A stretch of DNA of 64,000 bases, taken from NCBI GenBank assembly GCA_041395905.1, contig JAWKZP010000012.1, forward strand, positions 106,722-170,721. Reading direction: 5' to 3'. This stretch comes from UBA7803 sp041395905. GTDB taxonomy: Bacteria; Pseudomonadota; Gammaproteobacteria; Pseudomonadales; Azotimanducaceae. Positions 1-8,771 of the stretch are shown here, piece after piece. Below the pieces are notes generated by a model, which was not told the origin of the DNA, searched no databases, and saw only the letters and a program-made list of their open reading frames with translations. A program made the translations under genes and the position numbers. The first letter of the stretch is position 1. Each line of letters begins with the position of its first letter.

Positions 1-1396
1 CGGGAGTGACCGCCCGGTCACGGACCTCGAAGCGTGGATCGCCTTCGACGCCGTCCGGATTACGGTCTTCTCCCACGTTGTGGTGATACCAGATGAGCTC
101 GCCGCGCGCATTCACCTCGTAGAGGTAGTTATCCGTCCAGTAGGTCATGTCGAACCGCCCGGATTCCGGTTCGCGGACCGATCCGGTGCGCGCCAGACGC
201 ACAAGCTGGTCGGCCATCACCGCCATCGCCTCGCGTCCCCAGCGGTTCTCGATCTCGTCCTCCGCCGGCTCTGCATGCCAGGATTCGACGGTGGCGAGCG
301 CTTCGTTGCCGTAGAGCAGGTTCCCAGGTTGGCGCGCGGCAAGGCGCACCGCATCGCTCACCGCGCCCGGTGCGGGCAGGGGCAAAGTGCACAGGGCCGT
401 GCGCTCGACCGGGCCCGGAAAGCTGCCACTGTCCACCTGAAACCCGTAGCGATTCGAGAACGGGTCGTTGCAGTAGCTGCGCCATGTGCACTCACCCCGG
501 GCGTCCGGATACCGGCTCACGGGCTCCGTGCCGCAATGGATGGGTTCCATCAGGCGCTCCGGCAGGCGATTGATCTCGGCCGGCTCCGCCCCCTCACGCC
601 AGTACGGCCGCACGCTCAGGAAGCGGGCATGCGCCAGAAGGTCCTTGCCGTAGGTTTGCCGGATGGCGTCGCGACTGCGGCCCTGATTCTCGATGGCGAT
701 CATCCACACGCTCAGCGCCGCGAAGTAATACTCGAGCGTCGGCAACGGCAGAAACGCAGCGTCGAGCAGTTCGCCCCGCAGCGCCCCTGGATTCGCCGGG
801 TCCGAATAGACGTGAAGGCGGTCGTTCCACAGCCAGAGATCCTGTTCCGATTCGTCCTGGTCGAGGAAGCGGTTGACGAGCAGCGTGGTCTCGCGAGCAA
901 GGGAATCACGCGCGAACTGGTCGGCGGGCCTGGCGCTGAGATCACCCAGCAACCGCTGCACGCGCTCGCCACGGTCCTTGAGCTCGCGCAGGCGGTTGAT
1001 GTTGGCCTGCTTGTAGCTGAACTCCCTGAGCTCCTGTACCTGCCGGTTGATCCGGTCCAGGCGTTGGTCGAGCTCGAGCAGCCGCGCGTTGATCCGCCGG
1101 AAGGCATCGCCGATGGGATCCGAGCCGCTGCCGGCCGTGGCAAGCCCCGACGCAAAGCCGAGGATGGCGCCGGCGGGCGGATAGGCGACGCTCAGGATCG
1201 AGATCGTCGTGTCCAGAACCTTGCGGGTGTCCGGGTCCTTGCCGTACTTCGCCCAGTCGTAGGCGAGTTTGACGGCGTCTTCGGGGCTCACCTTTTCCAC
1301 ATCGGCGCCCGCAGACACCGCAACGGCGGCTGCCCATGCCAACACCAGACAGCCCCGCAGTCGTCCGCGCCCGATCCGATGGTCGCAACGCTGCAC
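1..1396 (-). CDS. Secreted helical protein with tachylectin-like C-terminal domain, 3' end outside the window
   Basis: The frame is open on the minus strand from a GTG at 1396 to the window edge (465 codons seen). AGGGGG sits a few bases upstream of the GTG and sets the start. The first 35 residues form a basic, then hydrophobic, signal peptide ending near VSAGA. Next comes an Ala/Gly-rich hydrophobic stretch (about residues 65-85) and a heptad-like helix with RINARLLELDQRLDRINRQ (about 95-125), so the N-terminal half looks alpha-helical and amphipathic. The last 35 visible residues contain LYEVNARGELIWYHHN and D-N-P-D-G, which resembles a blade of tachylectin-2-type propellers. I infer an exported carbohydrate- or surface-binding protein. 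A helical domain plus a lectin propeller is also compatible with a pore-forming or toxin-like protein, but nothing seen proves this. The long plus-strand frame over the same DNA is a shadow. Confidence 0.7.
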   Translation of the reverse strand, partial: MQRCDHRIGRGRLRGCLVLAWAAAVAVSAGADVEKVSPEDAVKLAYDWAKYGKDPDTRKVLDTTISILSVAYPPAGAILGFASGLATAGSGSDPIGDAFRRINARLLELDQRLDRINRQVQELREFSYKQANINRLRELKDRGERVQRLLGDLSARPADQFARDSLARETTLLVNRFLDQDESEQDLWLWNDRLHVYSDPANPGALRGELLDAAFLPLPTLEYYFAALSVWMIAIENQGRSRDAIRQTYGKDLLAHARFLSVRPYWREGAEPAEINRLPERLMEPIHCGTEPVSRYPDARGECTWRSYCNDPFSNRYGFQVDSGSFPGPVERTALCTLPLPAPGAVSDAVRLAARQPGNLLYGNEALATVESWHAEPAEDEIENRWGREAMAVMADQLVRLARTGSVREPESGRFDMTYWTDNYLYEVNARGELIWYHHNVGEDRNPDGVEGDPRFEVRDRAVTP

Positions 1397-1553
1397 GATC
1401 TTTTCCCCCTGGAGATCTGACCTGGACATGGCCGCCGAACCCGCCGCACGGGCTGCGCCCCCGGATCGCTCAATCGAGCGTCTTCCGGGGTAACGCACCA
1501 GATGCGGCGGATTCGCCTCAACCGGACGTTCGGAACGCCAACGCCGGGGGGAA

Positions 1554-1582
1554 TTGCAGCGGAGGGTCCGTCGATCTAGAGT
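1554..1582 (+). promoter_or_regulatory. Probable sigma-70 promoter of tRNA-Ala
   Basis: TTGCAG (1554-1559) and TAGAGT (1577-1582) are separated by 17 bp. The second box ends 11 bp before the mature tRNA 5' end, which leaves a very short leader. Position and spacing fit a housekeeping promoter, although the -10 box is not consensus. Confidence 0.5.
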
Positions 1583-1593
1583 CGCAGTCCTGT

Positions 1594-1669
1594 GGGGCTG
1601 TAGCTCAGCTGGGAGAGCGTAGCGTTCGCAATGCTAAGGTCAGGGGTTCGATCCCCCTCAGCTCCACCA
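1594..1669 (+). tRNA. tRNA-Ala (anticodon CGC)
   Basis: A complete cloverleaf can be drawn. The acceptor stem GGGGCTG pairs with CAGCTCC, with one G-U pair. The D stem is GCTC/GAGC. The anticodon stem TAGCG/TGCTA encloses the loop TTCGCAA with anticodon CGC, which reads GCG alanine codons. The variable loop has five bases, the T arm is AGGGG-TTCGATC-CCCCT, and the 3' CCA is genomically encoded (1667-1669). Confidence 0.95.
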
Positions 1670-1819
1670 GTTCAGATCATCCGTTCAGATGCGCGCCGAT
1701 GGATGCCCATGGCGGCAGGAACGCGCCGCGTAGCCATCGTCGACATACGCATCGGCTGTCAAACCGGGTGCAGCAAACCGGCCGGCAATCAACCCCTGTT
1801 CGTTGACTTGGCGTGTCGA

Positions 1820-4800
1820 TCAGCGCGGCAGCATGCGAATGATTTTCAGCACGCTGCTGTTCTTCGGACACAGATCATCCGGGCAGTCGTTGCTGTCGAG
1901 CGGGTCCGTGCCTCGCACTACCTCATCGCCATCGCTGGCGCCGTCACGATCGGTGTCGGGGTCGTTCGGATTGGTGCCCGCTTCAAGCTCTGCTGCCAGA
2001 CCCAGACCATCGCCGTCGGCGTCCGCATCGCCATCCCGGATTCCATCGCCGTTCTCGTCATCGTCCAGCGGATTCAGGCCGTTGGCGGTCTCGTAGCCGT
2101 CCTTCAGACCGTCGCCATCCGAGTCGGGATTGTTCACGTCCGTCAGAAGACCATCCTCGTCGGCGTTGAGGATGCCGTCGTCGTCGAAGTCATCCAGGCC
2201 ATCAACGACGCCGTTGCCGTCCTCGTCGGCGTCAAGAGGATCCAGTCCGTTGGTGGTTTCGAAGCGGTCGTTCAGCCCGTCGCCGTCGCTGTCGGTCCGT
2301 GTGTAGTCGGTGCCAGCCTGAACCTCGGCAAGATTGCTGAGCCCGTCGCCGTCGGTGTCATCCTCGCCGTCGGCTATTCCATTGCCGTTTTCATCGTCGT
2401 TCGTGGGGTCCAGCCCATTCGACACCTCGTCGCCGTCCTCAATGCCGTCACCATCAGCATCTACCATGACGGGCGAGGTACCATAGGTATTGATCTCATC
2501 TCCGTCGCTCAGCCCGTCACGGTCCGTATCCGCATCCAGCGGGTCGGAGCCCGCGGCAATCTCATCGGCATCACTCAGACCGTCACCATCGGGGTCGATT
2601 TTCAATGGCGGTTCGTTTGCCTGGTTGTTGGCGTTCGCCCCCCAGCATACCGCGTTGCCCTGATCCAGCACGCAGGTGTGATTGAAGGTCGCGGTCAGTT
2701 GCCGTGGTTGCTGCAGCGCACCGGCATCAAACGGTTCCTGAGAGTTCTGCGTGCCCCAGCACTGCACGGCGGTGCTGCTCTGGTTCGAGCGGGTCAATGC
2801 ACAGCTGTGTTCCACGCCGAGGCCGAGCATTAGAACGGGGTCGATCTGCAGGGGAACTCCGTTCACCTCGCCTGCCGTGTCCCCGCCCCAGCACGACAGG
2901 GTCGGATCAGGATGCGCCGGGTCCACCAGGCAGCCGTGATCGCTGCCGAGCGCAAACGCGCCTGGATCGGTCAATGCGCTCGGCGCTCCGCTCAGTCCAG
3001 TGCCCCAGCACTCGAGCGACTGCGCTCCGTCTGCTTGCCTGACCGCACAGCCGGTGTTGGCCCCAACGCGCAGCATCGTCCAGTTGGCGACATCCGTCGG
3101 GGTATCCGACACGCTCCCGTCGGTATCCAGTGTGCCCCAGCAGACGATCCTGCGGCCGCCTGCCAGTTGATCCAGCGCACAGGTATGCCAGCTGCCGGCG
3201 TGCACTTCGATTGGATTATTCAACACCGGCGGTGTCGACTGTCCGTAGAGGTCGTTGCCCCAGCAAACGACGGTGCGGGAACCATCTTCCTGTCTGTCGA
3301 CGGCGCAGCTGTGCCGGTAGCCTGCCGTAACGTATTGCGGATCATTCAACCCGGGTACCAGTGGCGGTGCCTGACCGCTGTTGTTCTGACCCCAACATTG
3401 CACGCCGCTGTCGGTAAGGGCGCACACATGGAAACCGCCGGCGGCAAGCTGGTAGTCGGGCACGAGCGGATCGAGCTGGCGTCCGACTTCCCAGCCGTCC
3501 GGTAGGCTGTCGGCGTCGGTGTCGATGAAGTGCGGGTCAGTGCCGAATGTGAGCACCTCGGCCCCGTCCAGCAGGCCGTCCCCGTCCGTATCCGCTCGCA
3601 GTGGAGCCGTTCCGGTGTCGGAGAGGCTGACGAAAACGCCGGTATTGGTCTCCGTCAGATCATCCAGACCATCCTGGTCGCTGTCGGCGTCGGTGGGATC
3701 AGTACCGAGCAGGTTGATTTCGGCGCCGTCGCTGACACCGTCACCGTCCGTATCAGACAGGTTGATGTCGGAGCCAAGAAGATACTCCGCCAGGTTGCTC
3801 AGGCCGTCGCCGTCCTTGTCGAGTTTGGCGTCCGTCTCGCTCAGCGGGTCCAGACCTGCTGCGATTTCCACACCGTCAAGTATGCCGTCGCCATCGCTGT
3901 CTCCATTGCGGGGGTCGCTTCCATAGGTGGTGTATTCATCGCCGTCCGATACGCCATCGCCGTCAGTGTCCACGGACAGCGGGTCGGTACCCAGGTCGTT
4001 GATCTCCACGCCGTCAGAGAGCCCGTCCTGGTCACTGTCCGTCTCCCTGGGAGAAGAACCCAATTCGAATTCCTTCAGGTCAGTGAGCCCATCGCCATCG
4101 CTGTCGCTCTCGGCCCCGAAGAGACCGTACCGGCGTTCGTAGACATCCGACATCCCGTCGCCGTCCGAATCCGTGGCGTCCGCAAGCAGACGCACGTCGA
4201 ATTGCTTGAAACTGGCATCGCCCAGGGATTCGGAGTCAGTCACCACGGCTGCGTCTATGCCCACCGCAGTATCGTAGACGAGCTCTCCTGTCCCCCGCGC
4301 CGTCACCGTGATCACGCGGGATGCGCCCGGCGCCAGGTCCCCCAGCGGACAGGTGATCGCTTCCGCGCCTGTGCTGCAGCTCACGCCTGCGGGGGGCGTT
4401 ATGGCATCGAACACGACCTGTTCCGGCAGGGTCAGGTTGAACACCACGTTTTCCGCGGGCAGCCCGGCGTAGCCGTCGGGCAGTTGGTTGGTAATCTCGA
4501 ACTCAAGCGGAAACTGCAGGTTGTCTGGTACGGGATCAGCCGGCGCCAGCGCGTCGATCGTCAGGGCGACCAGGTGCTCCACCAGCAGATTCACGCTGGC
4601 GCACCCCTCGGCGCGCTCGTCGTCGCGCAGACAGACGCTGGCGCGATAGGTTCCGGGCGCCGAGTAACTGTGCGAGGCCAGCGTGGAGCCGCCGCCGTTC
4701 ACGTCGCTCTTCTCGTTTACAACGATCACGCCGTCAATCACGGGATCCGTAGTGCCGGGCGGCAGGTAGATCGAGCCGTCGGTATCGGTCGTGCCATCGC

Positions 4801-7800
4801 CCCAGCGGGCGAAAGCCTGGTAGTGGAGCGACGTGTCGTCCTCGAAGGTATTGTCGATGATGAACGGAAACCCAACGCCGATACGCTCCGGCAGCGAGGG
4901 CCGAAGAATCGGCACGTCGTTCACCGGAACCACCGTGATGGTCACCGTCGCCGGCTCCGATTCGAAAGGCCCGTCAGGGTCATCGTCGGTTGCCCTGTAG
5001 GTGAAGGTGTCTTCTCCGTGATAGTCGAATTCCGGTCTGTAGGTACAGCCGGCACTGGCTTCGTCGTTGGGTGTGCAATCCAGATAGCCGTGCTCGGGCG
5101 CCTTGATGATGCTGATCGTGAGCGTATCCAGTCCGTAGGAATCACGGTTGAGGATGCCGTCGGGATCGGAACCGGACAGGTCGAAATCGAGCTCAGTGTC
5201 CTCCAGAACCGAGAGCGAGTCGTCTTCGACCTGTGGCGGTCGGTGGTTGCGTTCCACGGTTACGGTCACCAGGGCGGGTGCACTCTCCGCCAGGCCGTCG
5301 TCCACCGAGTAGGTGAAGACGTCGTCCTGGCTGTGGAAATCGAAGTTGGACACGTACTCCACGGTGGCGGACTGGTCCGTGATGTCCTTGAACGGCGAGG
5401 TCTCGAAGACGTGGACGAACCGTTCGGCCTGATCTACCACATAGAAGTTGTGGGAATTGACTGCCACCGTGCGCGGCGGCCCCATGTTGCCCAGCACGAA
5501 CGCCCCTTCGGTCAGGGCGTTGACGCCGTTCCCCGCTGACTGCGCCAGCCCGGCGAAGGTCCCATCGGGGTCGAACCGCTGGACGCGCTGATTGTCGTAG
5601 TCAGCCACATACAGAATGTCGTTGGGATCCATGGCCAGGTAAACGGGCTTGTCGAACTGCCCCGGTGCATCGCCAGGCGCCAGGCCCGAGCACGTGGCGT
5701 TCCTGCACACGTAGCCGCGGCTGCGCTGCTTTTCTGCGTCGCACGCGGTCTGATCCGCACCGATTCCGGGGCCGGTGCAGCGCCCCATCCAACCGATGTA
5801 TTCACCGGGAGTGAACACACCTTCGCTGCTGATGGAGGCCGGGGCGAACTTGTGAATCTTGTCGGCGCACGTATCCGCGACGTAGAGGTAGCCGGCACTG
5901 TCCAGCGCCATGCCGAACTCCGCCCGCTGGCCGCCCCCGGGTATTACCTGGCAGGGCAGCGGGCTGTCGAGGAAATCAGCGTTGGCCTCGTCATCGATCA
6001 GTCTTCCCCGTCCGGAGCCGTTGGAAAAAACGCTCACACCCAGTCGGTCGGTGGCATAGACGAGTGGATATCCGTTCTGGTCAGTGTTGTCGGTATCGAC
6101 GACGGCGAATGACATTTGCGAGAGATCGAACCCGGCAGGCTCGTTGCTCAGGTTGACACTCGAGTTGCAGACCTGAGACTGATCCGCCTGCCCGGTGAAG
6201 GTGGACTGGCATACCATCAGCGTACGTTCGTTGACGCCCAGGTCGAGCAGATAGCTGATGGTGCCGGATTGGTCCATGCTGAAGGCGCTGTTGTGCAGCC
6301 CGGTGTCGCCGGCCTGCAGGTAGTCGAACTGGCCGATGTAGGTGCCGTCGGCGGACCATCTGGATATGCGCAGAAAGCTCTGCGCCCCTTCCGGTCCGCA
6401 TTCTGCGTAGCGGTCCAGGAAGAAGTGCTCGCCCGCATCGGTGACGTTGACGAACAGCGGCTGCCATACGAAATTGAGCGGAATCTGCAGCACATTGGCG
6501 CAGTACTCGGCGTCCAGCCAGGCCAGCTGCTCTCCCTGGTTGGCGGCCTCATAGAATGCCAGCGGATCGGTAAGCACCCCGGTCTGGTCGGTGCGGTAAT
6601 CGTCGATGAAATACGGCAGTAGCGGCGCCACGAACTCACCGTTGGGCGGCGGGTCGACGATGCGGAAGGTCAGCGGGTCCAGACGTCCGCTCAGCTCGTC
6701 GTTGTCGACGCCCTCGAGCACGATCTCTACCGGCTTGCTGGTGAGCGTTGTGGCCGCCGCAGGCTGTGCTGCCGGCGGCGTGTTGGTACCGGGTTCTTTC
6801 ACCGTCACCAGCTGATCCGCGCTGGAGGTGTTGCCCGATTCGTCGACCGCCGTCCAGGTGACCACGACGCGCTGATTCACCGGCACCGAATCCGTTGGCG
6901 CGCTGTTGGATACGGCCGGGCTGAGATCGCCCAGGTCCACGACCAGCGGCGCCCCGAGTGCCTGATCTGCGATGGACAGCGGATCCGTGCTTTCCACCAC
7001 GATGGCCGGCGGCGGCACGATGATGGGCGGTTGTGTGTCCTCCACCAGCACCTGAATGGTGACCTGCGCCGAGTTGACGCCTCCACCTTCGGTGGGACCT
7101 GCATCAGCCGCGGTCCAGGTGATGTCCACCGGCACCCCGAGCGGCAGAAAGTCCGGCGCGTCGCTGGTGACCGTCGGGACCACGCCGCATTCGTCGCTGA
7201 CGCTTAGAAACGATTCGATGATGTCCAGATAGCGATCTGTACGGGCGCCGCCGACGTCGCTGGCCTCGAAGGTAACCTGGGTCTGGGCAGTCGAGATCTG
7301 GGGAACGTAGGTGTCATACACCACGAATTCCTGAATGCGCTGCCGCGTCGCTCCCGGCCGCTGCAGCAGCATGCAGCCGACGATCTCCTCAGCCGTGGTG
7401 GCATTGCGGCATGCAACGCCCTCGCCCCCGACAAAGCCAGCGCCGCTCTCAGCCGCGCTCGCACCGCCATTGATCAGCTTGTTTCGGATCTTGCCGGTAC
7501 GCCATTTGGCCTTGAAGCTAAACAGCTTCTGCAAGGACACCTGCTTGCCGATCACCTTCAGCTTGCGCAGCAGTGTTTTCGGCTCCTTCAGCTTATGCTT
7601 CTTGAGCGCATCCCAGGCGGCGCCCCGATTGCCCTTGGACCACTTGGTCAGACCCGGGAGAAACTCAGCAAACTTGTACTCGGCGGCGATGAACAGAGGC
7701 AACATGGCCGTGGGCACCACGGTATCGAACATGACGCTGGTCATGGTGTCTGCCTGCCACAGCAGCTGGTGGGTGCCTGCAGGGATGGAGAGCAAAAGCG

Positions 7801-8560
7801 GGGGTTGGGCGAAACTTTCCCAGGGCAGCCCGGTGTTTTCCGGCGGCCTCATGATGCCGGCCGAGGGGCCGGAAACGCTGAGCAACACCGTCGTGCCACC
7901 GGCGTGAAATACGACGGGCTCGCCCAGATCCCCCCAACTTACGGCGGGCAGAATGTCGCGGGTACGGCTGCGGTCCCCCAGAACCCGGTCGCCGATCCGC
8001 AGCGGCGGCACATACGGAATGCCGTTCATGAGCGGCACAATACCGAGAAGGTTGGTGAACTCCGCCTCGGTCTGGTTCAAAGTGAAATCGTAATGGCAGC
8101 TGTCGCCGTCGCCATCGTCATTGGGCGTGACGTGCACGTCGGGCGGTTCGAACAGCACGGCCTTGCTGTGCCCGAGCAGCGTATCCAGTGAGATCATGGC
8201 CACCTCGCCGACAGTGGAGGTGGTTGGTTCCGGTACGAATCCGGCGATGATCGCGCCGTTTCGGGCGCGATTGGAGGCGAGAATCAGGGCCAGGGAAGCG
8301 TAGTTGCGCTGGGTCTGCTGTTCTTCGGTCAGCGCGAGCTCGTCACTGAACGGCAACGCCGCGACACCGCAGGTAAACAAAACCAAGCAGCACCCTGCAG
8401 CTCTGCACAGCAGCGCATGACGTGCCGGCTGCCAGCCTGCATAGCTGGCGCGGCGCTTGGGCGTTCCTCCGCCGATGTCGCCCCTCCCCCGAGGATGCCT
8501 CGAACGCCATCCTGCTGTTAAGCGTCTTAACCGTATACGCCATCGGTCCCGGGGTAGCAA
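1820..8560 (-). CDS. Giant secreted multidomain protein: HYR/NHL/cadherin-like/PKD/RCC1/thrombospondin type 3 repeats
   Basis: The frame encodes up to 2,246 aa. Modules in order, by approximate residue: signal-like segment 45-70; unrecognised region 70-480; HYR-like module with QPPIIVPPP (500-590); NHL-type propeller with LYVADYDNQRVQRF (700-1045); cadherin/VCBS-like module (1105-1215); PKD-like (1216-1330); DUF11-like (1330-1455); thrombospondin type 3 repeats of the DTDGDGxxDGxE kind (1460-1690); seven RCC1-like blades, each with a Cys pair and CWG (1705-1985); more type 3 repeats (1985-2232); and a short Cys/Leu-rich tail. The Asp-rich repeats should bind Ca2+, implying an extracellular or cell-surface role. 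The start is unresolved: 8560 is a TTG, the 44 residues after it do not look like a signal peptide, and no in-frame ATG or GTG lies between it and the hydrophobic core. It is divergent from, and shares its tail with, the protein at 8772-13691. Confidence 0.85.
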   Translation of the reverse strand: MLPRDRWRIRLRRLTAGWRSRHPRGRGDIGGGTPKRRASYAGWQPARHALLCRAAGCCLVLFTCGVAALPFSDELALTEEQQTQRNYASLALILASNRARNGAIIAGFVPEPTTSTVGEVAMISLDTLLGHSKAVLFEPPDVHVTPNDDGDGDSCHYDFTLNQTEAEFTNLLGIVPLMNGIPYVPPLRIGDRVLGDRSRTRDILPAVSWGDLGEPVVFHAGGTTVLLSVSGPSAGIMRPPENTGLPWESFAQPPLLLSIPAGTHQLLWQADTMTSVMFDTVVPTAMLPLFIAAEYKFAEFLPGLTKWSKGNRGAAWDALKKHKLKEPKTLLRKLKVIGKQVSLQKLFSFKAKWRTGKIRNKLINGGASAAESGAGFVGGEGVACRNATTAEEIVGCMLLQRPGATRQRIQEFVVYDTYVPQISTAQTQVTFEASDVGGARTDRYLDIIESFLSVSDECGVVPTVTSDAPDFLPLGVPVDITWTAADAGPTEGGGVNSAQVTIQVLVEDTQPPIIVPPPAIVVESTDPLSIADQALGAPLVVDLGDLSPAVSNSAPTDSVPVNQRVVVTWTAVDESGNTSSADQLVTVKEPGTNTPPAAQPAAATTLTSKPVEIVLEGVDNDELSGRLDPLTFRIVDPPPNGEFVAPLLPYFIDDYRTDQTGVLTDPLAFYEAANQGEQLAWLDAEYCANVLQIPLNFVWQPLFVNVTDAGEHFFLDRYAECGPEGAQSFLRISRWSADGTYIGQFDYLQAGDTGLHNSAFSMDQSGTISYLLDLGVNERTLMVCQSTFTGQADQSQVCNSSVNLSNEPAGFDLSQMSFAVVDTDNTDQNGYPLVYATDRLGVSVFSNGSGRGRLIDDEANADFLDSPLPCQVIPGGGQRAEFGMALDSAGYLYVADTCADKIHKFAPASISSEGVFTPGEYIGWMGRCTGPGIGADQTACDAEKQRSRGYVCRNATCSGLAPGDAPGQFDKPVYLAMDPNDILYVADYDNQRVQRFDPDGTFAGLAQSAGNGVNALTEGAFVLGNMGPPRTVAVNSHNFYVVDQAERFVHVFETSPFKDITDQSATVEYVSNFDFHSQDDVFTYSVDDGLAESAPALVTVTVERNHRPPQVEDDSLSVLEDTELDFDLSGSDPDGILNRDSYGLDTLTISIIKAPEHGYLDCTPNDEASAGCTYRPEFDYHGEDTFTYRATDDDPDGPFESEPATVTITVVPVNDVPILRPSLPERIGVGFPFIIDNTFEDDTSLHYQAFARWGDGTTDTDGSIYLPPGTTDPVIDGVIVVNEKSDVNGGGSTLASHSYSAPGTYRASVCLRDDERAEGCASVNLLVEHLVALTIDALAPADPVPDNLQFPLEFEITNQLPDGYAGLPAENVVFNLTLPEQVVFDAITPPAGVSCSTGAEAITCPLGDLAPGASRVITVTARGTGELVYDTAVGIDAAVVTDSESLGDASFKQFDVRLLADATDSDGDGMSDVYERRYGLFGAESDSDGDGLTDLKEFELGSSPRETDSDQDGLSDGVEINDLGTDPLSVDTDGDGVSDGDEYTTYGSDPRNGDSDGDGILDGVEIAAGLDPLSETDAKLDKDGDGLSNLAEYLLGSDINLSDTDGDGVSDGAEINLLGTDPTDADSDQDGLDDLTETNTGVFVSLSDTGTAPLRADTDGDGLLDGAEVLTFGTDPHFIDTDADSLPDGWEVGRQLDPLVPDYQLAAGGFHVCALTDSGVQCWGQNNSGQAPPLVPGLNDPQYVTAGYRHSCAVDRQEDGSRTVVCWGNDLYGQSTPPVLNNPIEVHAGSWHTCALDQLAGGRRIVCWGTLDTDGSVSDTPTDVANWTMLRVGANTGCAVRQADGAQSLECWGTGLSGAPSALTDPGAFALGSDHGCLVDPAHPDPTLSCWGGDTAGEVNGVPLQIDPVLMLGLGVEHSCALTRSNQSSTAVQCWGTQNSQEPFDAGALQQPRQLTATFNHTCVLDQGNAVCWGANANNQANEPPLKIDPDGDGLSDADEIAAGSDPLDADTDRDGLSDGDEINTYGTSPVMVDADGDGIEDGDEVSNGLDPTNDDENGNGIADGEDDTDGDGLSNLAEVQAGTDYTRTDSDGDGLNDRFETTNGLDPLDADEDGNGVVDGLDDFDDDGILNADEDGLLTDVNNPDSDGDGLKDGYETANGLNPLDDDENGDGIRDGDADADGDGLGLAAELEAGTNPNDPDTDRDGASDGDEVVRGTDPLDSNDCPDDLCPKNSSVLKIIRMLPR
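1830..2600 (-). repeat. C-terminal thrombospondin type 3 repeat array
   Basis: Imperfect coding repeats encode Asp-rich D-x-D-x-D-G-x-x-D motifs alternating with GTDP/GLDP-type turns, such as DSDGDGLNDRFETTNGLDP. They are the second Ca2+-binding array of the giant protein. Similarity between units is at protein level and only loosely at DNA level. Confidence 0.85.
2600..3470 (-). repeat. Seven RCC1-like blades with paired cysteines
   Basis: Seven units each carry an H/G-x-C-x-(L/V) strand and a later C-W-G, for example HVCALTDSGVQCWG and HTCVLDQGNAVCWG. Seven is the number of blades in a closed RCC1 propeller. Every blade keeps both Cys residues, which suggests one disulphide per blade in an exported protein. 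Confidence 0.85.
3490..4190 (-). repeat. Internal thrombospondin type 3 repeat array
   Basis: This is the first Asp-rich Ca2+-binding array of the giant protein, with units such as DTDGDGVSDGDEYTTYGSDP. It lies directly before the RCC1 propeller, so the propeller is framed by calcium-binding arrays on both sides. Confidence 0.85.
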
Positions 8561-8771
8561 GTCGATTAACGTGCGGAAGCGAATCCTGCAGTTCCGCTAA
8601 GATTACTGGCACAGAGGCGCGCTCCGGGCCCGGGCTTGCCATTCGTGGGCAATTCCAGGGTCGAATCCCGCTATAGAGACTGAAGCCGGGGCTGGGAGAA
8701 CCGACATGCGGCGCGCGGTTTGCGGCGCCCTGTCACCGACGCGACGGCAACATCGAGGGCTGGCAAAGGTG

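Noticed and set aside
80..1420. Long plus-strand open frame opposite the tachylectin-like gene
   Set aside because: The minus strand has a signal peptide, ribosome-binding site and protein-like composition. The plus frame is Arg/Ala/Pro/His-rich and has no ribosome-binding site, as expected for an antisense shadow in high-GC DNA.
1631..5539. Long plus-strand frames rich in Val, Ile and Gly opposite the giant protein
   Set aside because: They are the reverse reading of Asp-rich GAC/GAT repeats, which gives repetitive VTV/GVG-type peptides. They start without ribosome-binding sites and match no family.
8400..8560. Possible c-di-GMP (GEMM) riboswitch upstream of the minus-strand giant gene
   Set aside because: There are GGAACGC and CAGGCTGGCAGCCGG segments that faintly recall the aptamer, but the GGGCAAACC, GAAA tetraloop and GACGCAAAGCC core elements are not present in order.
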